Assembly (NCBI GenBank): GCA_036785325.1
Contig: JAXIVH010000016.1
Span: forward strand, 1,751,057 to 1,815,056
From: Urophycis tenuis
Lineage: Eukaryota > Chordata > Actinopteri > Gadiformes > Phycidae
DNA: 64,000 nucleotides
Direction: 5' to 3'
Shown here: positions 1 to 36,598 of the stretch, one piece after another
How the letters are laid out: every line of letters starts with the position of its first letter
Position numbering within the stretch: the first letter of the stretch is position 1
The notes under the pieces: generated by a model
What the model saw: only the letters and a program-made list of their open reading frames with translations
What the model was told of the DNA's origin: nothing
The model's database searches: none
Position numbers and translations under genes: made by a program

Positions 1-586
1 ACATATTACAGGAGAATAGGGTTAGAGGTCCATGAGGGTTAAAACGACACATATCCTACGTGCTGAATGTATAATAAATGTCTGCTTTAGGACAGCGAGC
101 TATTTCAAGGGACTGCCGCGCGCTTAAAAGAAACGCAGATAATTCCTTCCAGAAACGTTGGCGTGTTAAAGAATTAAGCGACGCAAGTGGAAAGCACAAG
201 GCCGTCAAGTTGTCTGAAAGTAAAGCTGGTAAAACTGACGGCCGTTTCGCGGAGGGACCCAGACCCCCTCTGGGTCCCAGGTCGGGGATTATCCTTTCCT
301 TTTTGAATCTGATTTGTTGGATGCGAGAGATGGAATTGGTAGATCAGAGAGCACTTACTATGACCCAAAGACCGCTGGGAGTTCAATGCATGGAGCTTGC
401 ATTCATGTTCGGGAGGGGGGGGGGGGGGGGGGGGGGGCGGAGACTCAGAAGTAGGAATTCAGTGCAACACAAGCGAGGAAGCTCTGGGTATAAGCACTTC
501 AGCGACCGGGGGGGGGGGGGTTTGTAAATGTAACCTGTGTTTGTTGATGGCTCCTGAAAGGACTGGGACTTGTTGGAAGGTCCAAG

Positions 587-618
<32 letters not shown>

Positions 619-1724
619 TGCAAGCAACTTGAGGTGTACATATGGGTGATGCTATTTATGAGATGTACAATATATTTATTTTATACATTCAAAGTATAAA
701 TATAAATCTATATATTTATTTATTGCAAAGACTCTATTTTGTAATGAACTTGAAGTTAACAGAACGGTAGATTCTACTGAAATTATACAAAATACAAAAA
801 AAATCAACTTGACAATGAAATTGTCCTGCTATTGAGTACTCATCGTGGAAGACTTTTTTTGCTTGGCTAAGAATCTGATGTAACAATTAAAGATATATAA
901 AGTACGGGAATTTCGCATCGTTTTTACTCCATCCTTCTCTACTTAATCTCACCCGGGAATGAACCTGAATCCAGCGATGGAAGTTGGCTGGCGCATGGGC
1001 TTGTGGTCGAGTTAAATTCCCAGAAAACCACCACGACGCTAAACATACCGAAGGCTGTCTGACTTTCTGCTCGCGGGAACACAAGAAAAAAAAAGGAAAC
1101 GCTTGTCAGAACACGGTTCTGTACACAAGCACAGAGCTTACCGCCTCGGCAGAAAAATACACCAAAAAAATACAACAAAATGCAGGGTAGAGGGCAGATC
1201 CATTTCTCGTTCCCGAGAACCACATAATATGGTGGCAATTTGCTTCCTAAACCCTAAACTAAGTCGTATTGAGAGAGGCCCTCTCGGGACTCCGCCTGGC
1301 CCTTCCCAAGTCTCCATTCACCCCGAGAAAATACGATTCCGTCTGCAACCGGAATTGACTTAACACATCAGAGTGGATTTAGTGGCTGTGATGGTTGGGT
1401 TGGCTGCAGTTGGCCCCAGAAGCAGCGCGGTTTCAGCGCAGGGCTCTGTCACAGAGCTTTTGGTTTTTGTTTTGTCAATGGACAGAAACAGCTGCCCTCC
1501 ACTTGTGCGCGAGCTCACATGGATGTGCAGCAAACCTGGAGTGGTGGTAATCCTGGGCTAAGAGGGTATGGGATCAACATTTCAACATCTGCAATAGTTG
1601 TAATATTTCTTCACTGGAAGATATCTGTAAGCTGTGAGCATAAGCTCCCCCGAGGGCTTGGAATGGAAAAGTCCAAAGACATGCAGGGGGAAAACCCTGG
1701 CAGACCGAGAAACGAAAACAATAC

Positions 1725-1760
<36 letters not shown>

Positions 1761-2084
1761 TGAAACTGAGGAGGGTGTGTGTGTGTGTGTGTGTGGGAGA
1801 GGTGGGGGAGGAGGGGTGTGGGGGTAGATGAAGGATTGAAGAGGGAGAAGACAGTTGGGACAAAGAAGCCCAGACAGTTACCCAAATGCATGAAATGCCT
1901 CATTTTCAGAGAATGTGCACCATCATACAGAACCCAGCGCTGCTGCCCTGCAACAGGAGCAGTGATGCTGGAGATGGACGGGATGCAACAGCGCAGGGAA
2001 CAAGTCAGTGTCATGGGGTCCCATGTCCCGCCTTCAACCTGATCCGGAGTCAGCGTCAAGAACACACACAGGCCAACGCGGGAG
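1..2084. other. Left flank, no recognisable gene
   Basis: No open frame here shows a domain or splice pattern I recognise. The stretch holds poly-G runs near 414-437 and 508-520, a poly-A run near 591-618, an AT-rich segment at 640-720 with AATAAA-like hexamers on the minus strand, a (GA)n tract near 1730-1760 and a (TG)n tract near 1771-1795. It could include distal 3'UTR of ATRX, because an alternative minus-strand AATAAA lies near 705-724, or intergenic DNA. Confidence 0.5.
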
Positions 2085-3638
2085 GTGGACATCCTTTTGG
2101 TCACTTTATTAAATGTTATATTAAATACTTATCAAGATAATAGCAGATCAGATTAATGACAAAACATGTTGGTGTGTATTTGCTAACAGAACATTCTTAA
2201 GGGCAGAAACAGAACAGTCTAGACTTCAGCCTAGATGAAACACGCTTTGTGCAAACTCGGGAGCCGACGCTCCCCTACGTCCGAACCCACGGCGTCGCGT
2301 CTGAACGGCGCCGTGGTCATGTGGGCGGGCTGGAAACAGGTAGTCTGGGTGCCGGGGTCTGGCGAGGGGGGGGGGGGTTCTTCTTCTTGCGTAACATGTG
2401 TGTCTGGCTCAGCCAGCATCACCACTGCGATCCGTGGGCCCACTCTGTGAGGCGTGACGCGCTTTCAGGCGCTTTCAGAACGCCTCTGGGGGGGGGGGGG
2501 GGTCCAAATCACGTGACTTTTTGTTTCACCGAGCCGGGGGAAGGGGGGAGGGGCGGGCAAACTAAAAGGTGCGATGTGAGGACAAGTCCTTCATCCTAGC
2601 TTTAGGCGCAACACAAGTGCAACGGAAACAGTGAACAGGACGCACGGCGCTAAGCTAACACTTTACGACAAGGAAGATGTTACGAAAAAGTTAACAGGAA
2701 GTGGCAGGCAGTTTGGAAACGACACAAGCATTCCGTTACAATGTTCAGCGACAACTAATGTAAATGCCTCGAAGCGCAATTTAAAAAAGGTTTTCCAACA
2801 TCTCAAATTTCAGTACTTTACAGAATATTTTAGGAAATGGATATAAGGCCTTAACATTTTTTTTCTATTTTGAGTCTTTTTTTATCTCCTGAGAGCAGAA
2901 ATTCGCAGCACCAATAGCATTCTTCGAGCAAGTTATTGGTAATGGAATCTATAGGGGATAAAATTAATCCTCTCCAACAACTCTGGTCCCATTCTGATTT
3001 AGTTAGGCATTTAAAACTGTATAAAAAAACAACTGAGTGTAAATAATCAACAAGCCCTCGTTTTAAGGGGAAAAAATGCAATGCTTGAAAGCATCTTGGA
3101 CTAAAACCTTACTTTTTCTTAAATACACGGAAAAACTGAAGATATAGAACAGGAACATTAAGGCAGTATATACATCATTTCAGCTGAAACTTCTAATACA
3201 ACCCAGTCCACACGAGTCTGTACATTTAAAATCTTCCCCGGCCTACCTCCAGTGTCTGGGAGCCGGAGGAGGGGGGGGGGGGGGGGGGAGAGGAGAGGGT
3301 GAGGAGAGAGGGTGAGACGGACAAGAGACAAGAGACAGACAGACAAGAGACGAGGGCGGCGAGTCTGCTCCTCTGCTAGGAGCATCAGGAGGCCGCAGCC
3401 CCCGGCATCGAACGCGTGGCACCTCCTGCCGGCCGGAGCCTACCGGGACACGCGCCTCCAGGAGACCGACGCAGCCGCTCGGACCGCGGTACTTTCTCTC
3501 TGAGACCCGCGCACCCCAACCGGGTCGCGGCGATCAGACGTCTGGGGAGGGTGGGGGAGGACATGGGGAGGTGGGGGAGGAGGAGGGGAGGACATGGGGA
3601 GGTTGGGGGGGGGAGGAGGGGAGGAGGGGAGGTGACCC
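2085..3638 (-). other. atrx: Candidate ATRX 3' untranslated region
   Basis: This is the minus-strand DNA directly after the ATRX stop codon (TAG at 3639-3641). The first good minus-strand AATAAA is at 2105-2110, so a 3'UTR of about 1.55 kb is the simplest reading. Poly-G runs occur at 2365-2376, 2488-2502 and 3271-3288 on the plus strand, which would be C-runs in the mRNA. The extent is inferred from the hexamer only; a longer 3'UTR reaching the hexamers near 705-724 is possible. Confidence 0.4.
2105..2110 (-). promoter_or_regulatory. Putative ATRX polyadenylation signal
   Basis: The minus strand reads AATAAA here, in an AT-rich stretch 1.53 kb past the ATRX stop codon. Cleavage would be expected 15-25 nt further left. 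It is supported by position and hexamer only. Confidence 0.4.
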
Positions 3639-28919
<25,281 letters not shown>

Positions 28920-31062
28920 CTGTGTGGAAATTACAAAAAATCTATTGTTATTATTGTTTGTGGGAACTACATGAAGATGATTTGAAATGAAGTCGCTGTG
29001 TTTTAGGGAAATTCGGAGCCAATGAGAAAGTAAAGAAAATAAATAATGAAGTACGATCAGAAGTAACTATAATGTCCGTATCCCGTGTCAAATAAACAAA
29101 AAACATTATTAAGTGAGATGAGAACGCCATTAAACATGAGTTTCTATTTATGTAATTCTATGGGTGCAATAACTCCAAAATAATTTGATTGATAAATATT
29201 CTCCAATGAAAAACGCATGGTGGTGCCCGATAGTCAAAAGCAAGATTTCCGTTTCTAAAATATTAATAAACACCGTTTTGATTTTGATTGTTAAATAAAT
29301 CTTAATTATTTTATTGCTGCGTGGATGGATCGTGTGACGGCTTGGCCATTGTTTACATTGGCGTTTGGCGTCATCATAAAGTGCGCATCGTGATGACGAG
29401 AACGCCGGTGAGGTGCTGATCAATCAGCTCAGTCATACAAACAAACCAAAGTATCCCCCAAACCCCCCTACAGGCCCATATGTCATCAGGCATCCCATGC
29501 CGGCTTCAAACGAGCAAGTCCACACCACGAACGCATTTAGACCTGCGTGACCATGCCCTATTGATTCATCGCAACAATGCATTGAGCTCAATGTTTTGAC
29601 AGAGCGCTAGCCACGTTAGCTAACATCATCATTATCATCATCAGTACCGTGAGGAGCCAACATCAGCAGCCTCATCACTATACAACTTGTCCAACCCGTC
29701 GTTGCAGGTTGCCTGGGCAACGTTGCAGCCTTAACGGTGGCACTCTTTTCAAATTGATGTAGTTTCTCAGCATTGAAATTGCTTCAACCATTTCATAGCT
29801 TCAACAGATAGGAGAGAGATAGACAGATACATAGGAGGCAGAGAGTGATAGACAGATACGAGAAAGATAGATAGGAGAGAGCGAGAGAGAGAGGTAGACA
29901 GATAGTGTTTTCAGTACATCACATCACAATAACATCAATGCTAGTCTGGCTCGGTCGGTGCTGGTGACTTTCGACAGTGGCCGAGTTGCTAGCGCGAGTG
30001 CTAATTAAGGCTACAGGTGCATTCGGAGGTTGTGCCGCGGTGCAGAACTGAGCGATGGGCGGCTGGCTGTGAAGGGCGGATGCCTTGTGTTTTGCGCTCT
30101 TCATATGAGACTCCAAAGCGAGATGACCTGAAGTAGTCAGCTTGAAAGTCTTCCGACACGTAGAGCATCGTGCCTCGAGGTCGCTTCCCGGCACCTGCCT
30201 CACCCAATCACTGTACCTAGCATCTGATAGTCACTGCGCATTAAACCGACACTTCACCATGTCTCCTCTCGACTGACTATGTTCTGGCGCGAAAACCCAA
30301 AGTATTGTTTGCGCATACTCCAAGAAATGAGACGTTCTCTGACGTTACGCAAACCCCCTGTTGTATAGAATGTTGACGTTGTTGTAGGCTATTCCCCCCC
30401 ACCCCCCACCCCCCATTTTCAACTTGTGTTACAGTCCGGTTCACTATGAAAAAATATCCTAGTAGGAAAATTAAGACCTTCTTTAAAAAATTAAGACTTG
30501 GGTAACGGAATTTAAGACTTTTTAAGGCCTTAATTTAGGAACATGACATTTAAGACATGTTTAAGACTTTTAAGACCCCGCGGCTACCCTGGGTGCATGC
30601 ACGGTGAAGTCCATGCATGTGCATGCACCGAAAAATGCAAACAATGGGCCTTCTCACACCCCCTGACTCAAAGCCGTGGCATAAGCTAGCGCAGGAGCTG
30701 CGGGGTGTGCAGGGAATAGCAACATCTGGGCTAGCTGCGCCAGACTGCCCTGTACCGATAGCTACACGTTAGCCTCCGGATTATTCAGGCACCCGCAAAT
30801 AAGTTTTCTTCTAAGTAAAAAGGGGGTTGCCCTCTTAAAAAATAAATATGCACCTGGGTTTTCGTTTAAGCAATAACCCTGTGGTACGCAGATGGACGAT
30901 TGTCGTTTTTGGGTGCTGGGGATTTAATGTGCCGGCTGCGCACATATCAGTGCTAGGCCAACACACTGGCTTTCACTGGAGGCTAAGTTAGCCGTAGCAA
31001 GCTTAGCACCTGATTGATGCAAAATTAAGTCGTCCTACTAAAAAGCGGGAAAGCGTTCATAC
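28920..31062 (-). other. atrx: ATRX intron 1 (5'UTR intron)
   Basis: The acceptor CACACAG is immediately upstream of the start codon, and the best upstream donor is GAGAAG|GTATGAACG at 31062. The intron contains a GATA/GACA-rich simple repeat (about 29805-29905) and a hAT-like remnant (29919-30600). Confidence 0.5.
29919..30600 (-). mobile_element. hAT-like DNA transposon remnant with BED-type zinc finger fragment
   Basis: A minus-strand frame of about 95 codons begins WVRQVPGSDLEARCSTCRK and continues with a spaced H-x5-H, a BED-like C2H2 pattern seen at the N-terminus of fish hAT transposases. The flank at 30440-30590 repeats TTAAGAC motifs and ends with CAGGGTAGCCGCGGGG on the minus strand, compatible with a hAT terminus. 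The opposite terminus was not found, so this is a remnant and not a host gene. Confidence 0.5.
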
Positions 31063-31265
31063 CTTCTCTCTCCAAGGTTGGCGTTTCAGGATGGCCAGAC
31101 ACACGACGGTGCCCACGGTCAATCCGATTCAAGCAAATGTGTGATTTTTTTCGATGTCACTGCGCGAATAAAAACATCACATAACCGAGCGAGTCCGGTC
31201 AGGGCAGACAAAGCACAGGGACCATCTTGCCGGATGGCTGTGGACGCAGTAAAATGGCGCATCTA
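31063..31265 (-). other. atrx: Probable non-coding first exon of ATRX
   Basis: The minus strand runs from a CpG-containing region to a good donor, GAGAAG|GTATGAACG, at 31063/31062. No in-frame start could join to the coding exon: a short upstream ORF (ATG GTC CCT ... TGA, 8 codons, ATG near 31225) and an ATG-TGA pair are present instead. Inferred as 5'UTR because the coding exon starts at a splice acceptor. Confidence 0.4.
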
Positions 31266-31310
31266 GAGCAGAGCCTTTGAGCGCTCTCATTGGTGGGCCG
31301 CTTAAAAAAA
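31266..31310 (-). promoter_or_regulatory. atrx: Candidate ATRX core promoter
   Basis: Upstream of the inferred first exon the minus strand carries CCCACCAATGAGAGCGC, a CCAAT box. Just downstream are GCGCCATTTTAC and CAAGATGG, which resemble YY1 sites typical of TATA-less housekeeping promoters. Position and motifs only. Confidence 0.35.
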
Positions 31311-31529
31311 AAAAAAAGTGCTTTCTGAATGGCTGGAGTTCTTGGGAGCTTGATGATACTACTTCGAGAATAAGATAAAATAATAGATAATACTAGATAA
31401 ACTGTATTTTTTGTACATATACGTCCAAGGACAATCAGTGGCATTCGGTAAATAATGATGTATTGCACTGAGCGCTCGGCTTGTGTTAAGGTTGTTCTCT
31501 ATTTACCTGTGTATTATTATTATTATTAG

Positions 31530-32150
31530 GGACCGAACCTGTGAAACAGGACGTGGTCCCTATTGTTTTTGGTCCGTTTATTATTATTCTTTCTAGGAAC
31601 TTTGACGGCGATTTGCACTATCTGAACATATACGAAAAGTCCATTTTATTTGCCAAAGTTGTCAGGCCTGGTGGAAAATTATATATTCTATGCGTCACGT
31701 TCATGTCGCACCTCTAGGTGGCGCTGTTTTTGAGAAAAATCCATAACGCTAATAACTATAGGCATGTTGCTCAGTGGGTAGAGCGGGTGGTTAGTGGTCG
31801 TCCACTAACCGTAGGGTTGAGGGTTCGATCCCTGTGATCCCCACTTCCAAAAACTGTCTACATGTCGAAGTGTCCTTGAGCAAGACACTGAACCCTGAAC
31901 CCCAACATGCTCCCCGGGCGCTGATCATAGCAGCCCACTGCTCCTATGTACAATAGGATGGGTCAAATGCAGAGAACGAATTTCGTTTCCATGTCACATG
32001 GGAATGACAAATAAAGACCACAAGGTCCCAATAATTAAAACTCCCGCATAGTTTGTCGCACATTCAAAAACTTTATATCCACGGATGCGGGCAATAATCC
32101 TGCACCTCGTCATGTCGGCCACGCCCACTTCAGCCTGACTTTATTATTAT
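31530..32150. mobile_element. Degenerate fish repeat interrupted by a SINE
   Basis: It starts GGGACCGAACCTGTGAAAC, a motif family widespread in fish intergenic DNA, with many TTATTATT runs and a final (TTA)n at 32140-32190. It is split by the SINE at 31765-32030. The class is not certain. Confidence 0.35.
31765..32030 (+). mobile_element. tRNA-derived SINE
   Basis: The tRNA-like head has GCTCAGTGGGTAGAGCGGG (A box) and GAGGGTTCGATCCC (B box). The body carries GTGTCCTTGAGCAAGACACT and a tail GGGTCAAATGCAGAGAACG. Further copies or relatives lie at 49140-49237 and 52268-52513 on the minus strand. Confidence 0.8.
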
Positions 32151-32154
32151 TATG

Positions 32155-32190
<36 letters not shown>

Positions 32191-32569
32191 GTTATTAGGT
32201 ACTCACTTTTGTGCCATACCTTTGGCGCTTATCTTATCCCACAATTTCACTTAATTCAAACTTTAAATGGATCATCTTATGTTGGAATCAGGCACTTTTA
32301 TTCAACTTACTAAGATATTTATCATTGAAGGCTGGCCTGATTATGTTTGACGAGATTATTTTAGCTACAGTAAATCTAACTTCAAAATGCTAGCTTTGGA
32401 TTTGATTGTGAGATCATGAGTGTATTATGAATTTTGATTGCATTGTATCACTATCGAGAACTAGATAACATTTGCTGTCCACCAGAGGGTGATGACAACC
32501 AAGTCCCCTCCAGAAAGACTATGACTATGACTATGACCAAGACTAAATTAAACCTTGTTCTTCATTTCT

Positions 32570-33945
32570 TCCGGAGATAGACTGATGACGCATGGTATAG
32601 TGCCAGACACCATGTTGACAGTCACATTAGTGCCTGTCATTAAGGATAAGGCAGGTAAAATAGGGAGTTTGGATAACTATAGACCCATCGCCTTAGCCAG
32701 CATTCTTTCAAAGGTGCTAGAAAAGATGCTCTTAGATAGACTGAGTGAATTCATTTACACCACAGAAAATCAATTTGGTTTTAAGTCCAAGCACAGTACA
32801 GTTCTATGTATCTATGCCTTGAAAGAAGCTGTTGAATCCTACAGAAGGCAGGGCTCTGCAATGTTTCTAGGGTTTATTGATGCTTCCAAGGCATTTGACA
32901 GGGTGAATCACCATAAGCTTTTTACTAAACTCATGCTTAGGGGTGTGCCTGGATGCATCATACGTATAATGGTTTACTGGTATGCCAAACAACATATGCA
33001 AGTTAAATGGGGAAACAGCCTATCCTCACCCTTCAGTGTAGGCAATGGAGTACGGCAGGGGGGGCTTCTGTCTCCAGCCCTGTTCAACCTATATATGGAC
33101 AACCTGTCGAAGCAGTTGGGGAAGTGTAAGACAGGTTGTCTGATAGGAAACACTTTGGTAAACCATCTGATGTACGCAGACGATTTGGCTATTATGTCCC
33201 CCAGCACTGTTGGGTTCCGGCGGCTGTTGGATATATGCTCTGAGTATGGGGTTGAGTTTTATGTACAGTACAATGCAAAAAAGAGTGTTGTATTGATATG
33301 TAGGACTAAGGAGGATCAGAAGCTGCACTTTCCAATGTTTTACCTGTCAGGGCAATCCCTCTGTGTATCTAACTGTACGAAATATCTTGGGCACATCATC
33401 ACTGACAAGATGGAAGATGATGCTGATATGTATAGGCAGAGACGAATGTTGTATGTCCAAGCAAACATGTTAGTCCGGAAATTCCATTACTGTTCTGATG
33501 ATGTGAAAGTGAGCTTGTTTCGTGCATACTGCACCCCTATGTATGCAGCCCCATTATGGGTCAGGAGACCATGCGCAAACTTCAGGTAGCATATAATGAC
33601 TGCCTGAGGATACTGCTGAAAAAGCCCAGGAGTAGCAGTGCGAGTAGGCTCTTTTGTGACTCAGGGCTATGCACTTTACAGGCTCTCTTGAGGAACCTAA
33701 TGTACAAGTTCATGTCCTGACTTGATGAGTCTAAAAACTGTATTATAATGATGCTCACAAGCCCCAGGCGCAGCTCGGTCAGATATCCATCATATTTGTG
33801 GAAACATTGGTATGGGTGCCTTTTAAGACTCTCATGAACCAGAGTATTTGTGTATGTGTTTGTGTATTTATTCCGTTTTTTTAATGTTGTATGTTTTGCT
33901 GTTGGGCCTAGAGCCTGTAATAAAGTTTATATATATATTGGACTA
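32570..33945 (+). mobile_element. 5'-truncated non-LTR retrotransposon with reverse transcriptase
   Basis: A 344-codon frame (32555-33589) contains DNYRPIALASILSKVLEK, FGFKSKHST, the FIDASKAFDRVNH motif, NGVRQGGLLSPALFNLYM and the catalytic YADD in LMYADDLAIM. A one-base frameshift near 33575 moves the thumb/C-terminal part (KLQVAYNDCLRILLKKP) to another frame, which stops at about 33720. The 3' end has AATAAAG and a (TG)n tract. An inactive LINE copy; the clade is not resolved, jockey/CR1-like by motif style. Confidence 0.8.
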
Positions 33946-33955
33946 CTATGTTTTG

Positions 33956-33956
<1 letters not shown>

Positions 33957-34039
<83 letters not shown>
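33957..34039. repeat. (TG)n microsatellite
   Basis: About 41 TG units following the LINE 3' end. A second CA-rich tract follows at 34165-34225. Confidence 0.97.
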
Positions 34040-34042
<3 letters not shown>

Positions 34043-34172
34043 GGTTCGTGTGTGTGTGTACATAGGATTACATATAAACATGCATAGCCTATGTATATAT
34101 CAACGTATATCTCTATGTATGGGTGTTTTATGCATATATGTGTGCATACACACATATATAACACATAAACAC

Positions 34173-34230
<58 letters not shown>

Positions 34231-34394
34231 ACACTTCTGCCAATTGCAGAAGTGAATGAATCATTGTACTCAAAATTACAGATAACTGGAAAAGCACACA
34301 TAATACATTTGGTCCTATCTACTTTCCTGATTAAAATAATGATTCCATATATTTGTATATAATGTAATATATAATAATTAGTAAGAGCAGCAAG

Positions 34395-34642
34395 GCTTGG
34401 TGACACCCCATTGCACTTCTACGTAACAGAGAATTTTGTCTGACAACAAATTAGTAGGAGGCTACAAACCAATACTTTTTTTCATGCCTACAGATTTTCT
34501 GTTTGGGGACCAATTAGAGCACAGGTCCTTATTAGGGCCTCAGGAAGAAATGACATATCTATGATCTAAAAGGGACGATAAAAGAGGGGTTTGGGTTCAT
34601 TTTCCACCTAAACCTACACAGCAGCCACCTACAAACGACATC
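34395..34642 (+). promoter_or_regulatory. Promoter and 5'UTR of cytokine copy 1
   Basis: A TATA-like ATAAAAG (34578-34584) lies 59 bp before the start codon, with a CCAAT box near 34509. GGAA (34543) is followed by TGACA (34551), spaced like a composite NFAT/AP-1 site, the arrangement used by many T-cell cytokine promoters. The whole block is repeated almost unchanged at 36346-36598 before copy 2. The factor assignments are inference. Confidence 0.5.
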
Positions 34643-35377
34643 ATGAAGATGTTCTCCACACTCTGTGTTGTAATTATGCTGCATTTCACTGTCATTGAGA
34701 TGCATAAAAAGACAACCAAGACAACTATTAAATGTAAGGCTTTGCGTGAAATAAGGATGAATTCAAACAAGACCTATTCTGAGGTAAGACAAGTTTAATC
34801 TTGCCTTTGGTTGGAAAAGGGTCAGTTGCTGTTGTTATGGCTAAATATGCACATCTTTGATCTTCAAACAGAAACTAATGAATACGTTGGTAAACTGGTA
34901 CTCAAACTTGGAATCATGTCCGGTATGTTGAAAACATTATTATATATATTTCTATTACTTTGAATTATTTCTATTATTGTTATTTTCAAACATTTGCATT
35001 GAATGTCTTTGTTTTGTCTAATTTGTTTGCATGTCCTTATTCAAGGAGGGCTTCTTTTGTCGGGCTGAGAAATCTCTGAATATAACTGCTTTCAATAATG
35101 ATACGGATTGGTCACTGACTGACAGTTTGCACCAGTACAACAACATGGTAAGATGTTATGTTCAAAGTCAAAATCATATATGAGTTTTTGTTGTTTTATT
35201 TGAACTCAGTTTTTTTGCAACTCCCTTTTTTCCCCTCAGATGAATTCCACATGCCAACAACCCCACGACAAGTCCAACAACAAGTTTCAGTTGTGGAAAA
35301 TATTAAAGAACATTGAATGGTGTACCACTGGAGAAATGAACAAAGTCAACTGTGCACGTAAATTGTCTGAAAAGTGA
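34643..35377 (+). CDS. Interleukin-4/13-like secreted cytokine, copy 1 (4 exons, 143 aa)
   Basis: Exons 34643-34783, 34872-34922, 35046-35147 and 35240-35377 are all phase 0 with GT-AG introns of 88, 123 and 92 nt. The product begins MKMFSTLCVVIMLHFTVIEM, a signal peptide, and the mature chain has six cysteines (31, 63, 69, 103, 126, 136) and N-glycosylation sequons at 42, 76, 82 and 100. Four phase-0 exons, small size and six cysteines fit the short-chain four-helix family, and the position beside KIF3A matches the IL4/IL13 locus of tetrapods and the IL-4/13 loci of teleosts. It would act as an extracellular type-2 cytokine on leukocytes. No motif alone proves this; another member of the IL-3/IL-5/GM-CSF group is the alternative. 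I do not assign the A or B paralogue. Confidence 0.65.
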
Positions 35378-36345
35378 CCACCGCTAGGATTTTCTGTTTT
35401 TACCTGCCAGAGTGGAAACATTTGACAGTCAACCAATTGTTTTCAAAAGTAACTCAGCATTCTTTTCCTAACAAATGCTCAAAGCTATCTGCCATTTTGG
35501 ACCCTGAATGTAACTATTAAAATGTTAGGATTAAAATGTTAATATATTTATACACTGAGCCAAAAGTATTGTGACAAATTGTATTTTTCTATTTATTTAT
35601 TTTCAACATATTTATGCAATAAAAGTTGTTCTTCACGAATTATGATGGTTTCTATTGCATTTTATTTTAGCAAAGTGTTATTCAGTAGTACCACATGACA
35701 CATACAGACCCATTCAGTTGAGTTAGAACTGATGGCACCTCTGGGCAGAACCATTGGAAATGCATCTCAGTTTATTAGGCTAAGGACATCTTTACTGAAT
35801 GGGTTTACTCACACAGATGCAGATTGAGAGGTTTCCAGCCCAAAATACAACTAGAATTACTAAACTCTGTATTTATTTAGTATACTAACTGACACTTCCA
35901 GCTTGAAGTTCTACTCTTCGTCCCTTTATTTAACAACCTAATTGTGAATTAACCTTTGTTGGTGTGGGTCTGTGCACGTGTGGGCAGACACCTAAAACTC
36001 CTAAAAGAGCATACAACCGTCAGTCTACTCACATACTGTATGTAATAACATTCGATGACCACTGTTCTACATATGTTCTACTACATGCTCATTGGGGGAT
36101 TTTTAGATCCATGATCAAAGAATGTGGTCCAATAACGTGGCATGGTTTTCTACAAGTCAATGAATTGTTTCGATTTGGAACTAAATGCTAGATCTAACCC
36201 TTGCTGCGATCACTATAGTTAACAGCAAAAGCTTCAGCAGGAAACACTGTACTATGGAATTCACTGCATTCACAGTGATCATATAACAACACTTGGATAC
36301 TAAATCAGATAATTAATTAATTAAAACACATACACTAATTAAGAC
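35378..36345 (+). repeat. 3' flank of repeat unit 1
   Basis: This is the remainder of the roughly 1.96-kb tandem unit. The part 35380-35840 recurs after copy 2 (37343-37700), and 35695-36280 recurs in diverged form at 47004-47990 near KIF3A. No coding exon is recognised. Confidence 0.75.
35588..35623 (+). promoter_or_regulatory. AU-rich element and poly(A) signal of cytokine copy 1
   Basis: Overlapping ATTTA pentamers (CTATTTATTTATTTTC) are followed by AATAAA at 35618-35623, about 240 nt after the stop. AU-rich elements typically shorten the life of cytokine mRNAs. Confidence 0.55.
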
Positions 36346-36598
36346 CCATGGCTTAGGGCTTGGTGATGCCCCATTGCATATCTACGTAACAGAGAGCTTT
36401 GTCTGACAACAAAAAGGAGGCTACAAACCAATACTTTTTTTCATGCAGTTTTTCTGTTTGAGAACCAATTAGAGCACAGGTCCTTATTAGGGCCTCAGGA
36501 AGAAATGACATATCTATGATCTAAAAGGGACAATAAAAGAGGGGTTTGGGTTCATCTTTCAACCTAAACCTACACAGCAGCCACCTACAAACGACATC
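36346..36598 (+). promoter_or_regulatory. Promoter and 5'UTR of cytokine copy 2
   Basis: A near-identical copy of 34395-34642. The TATA-like ATAAAAG is at 36533-36539, 60 bp before the start codon, and the CCAAT box and GGAA/TGACA pair are kept. Co-expression of the two copies is therefore plausible. Confidence 0.5.

Noticed and set aside
29919..30203. Host BED zinc-finger gene
   Set aside because: A lone finger fragment without further coding and next to hAT-like terminal sequence, inside ATRX intron 1.
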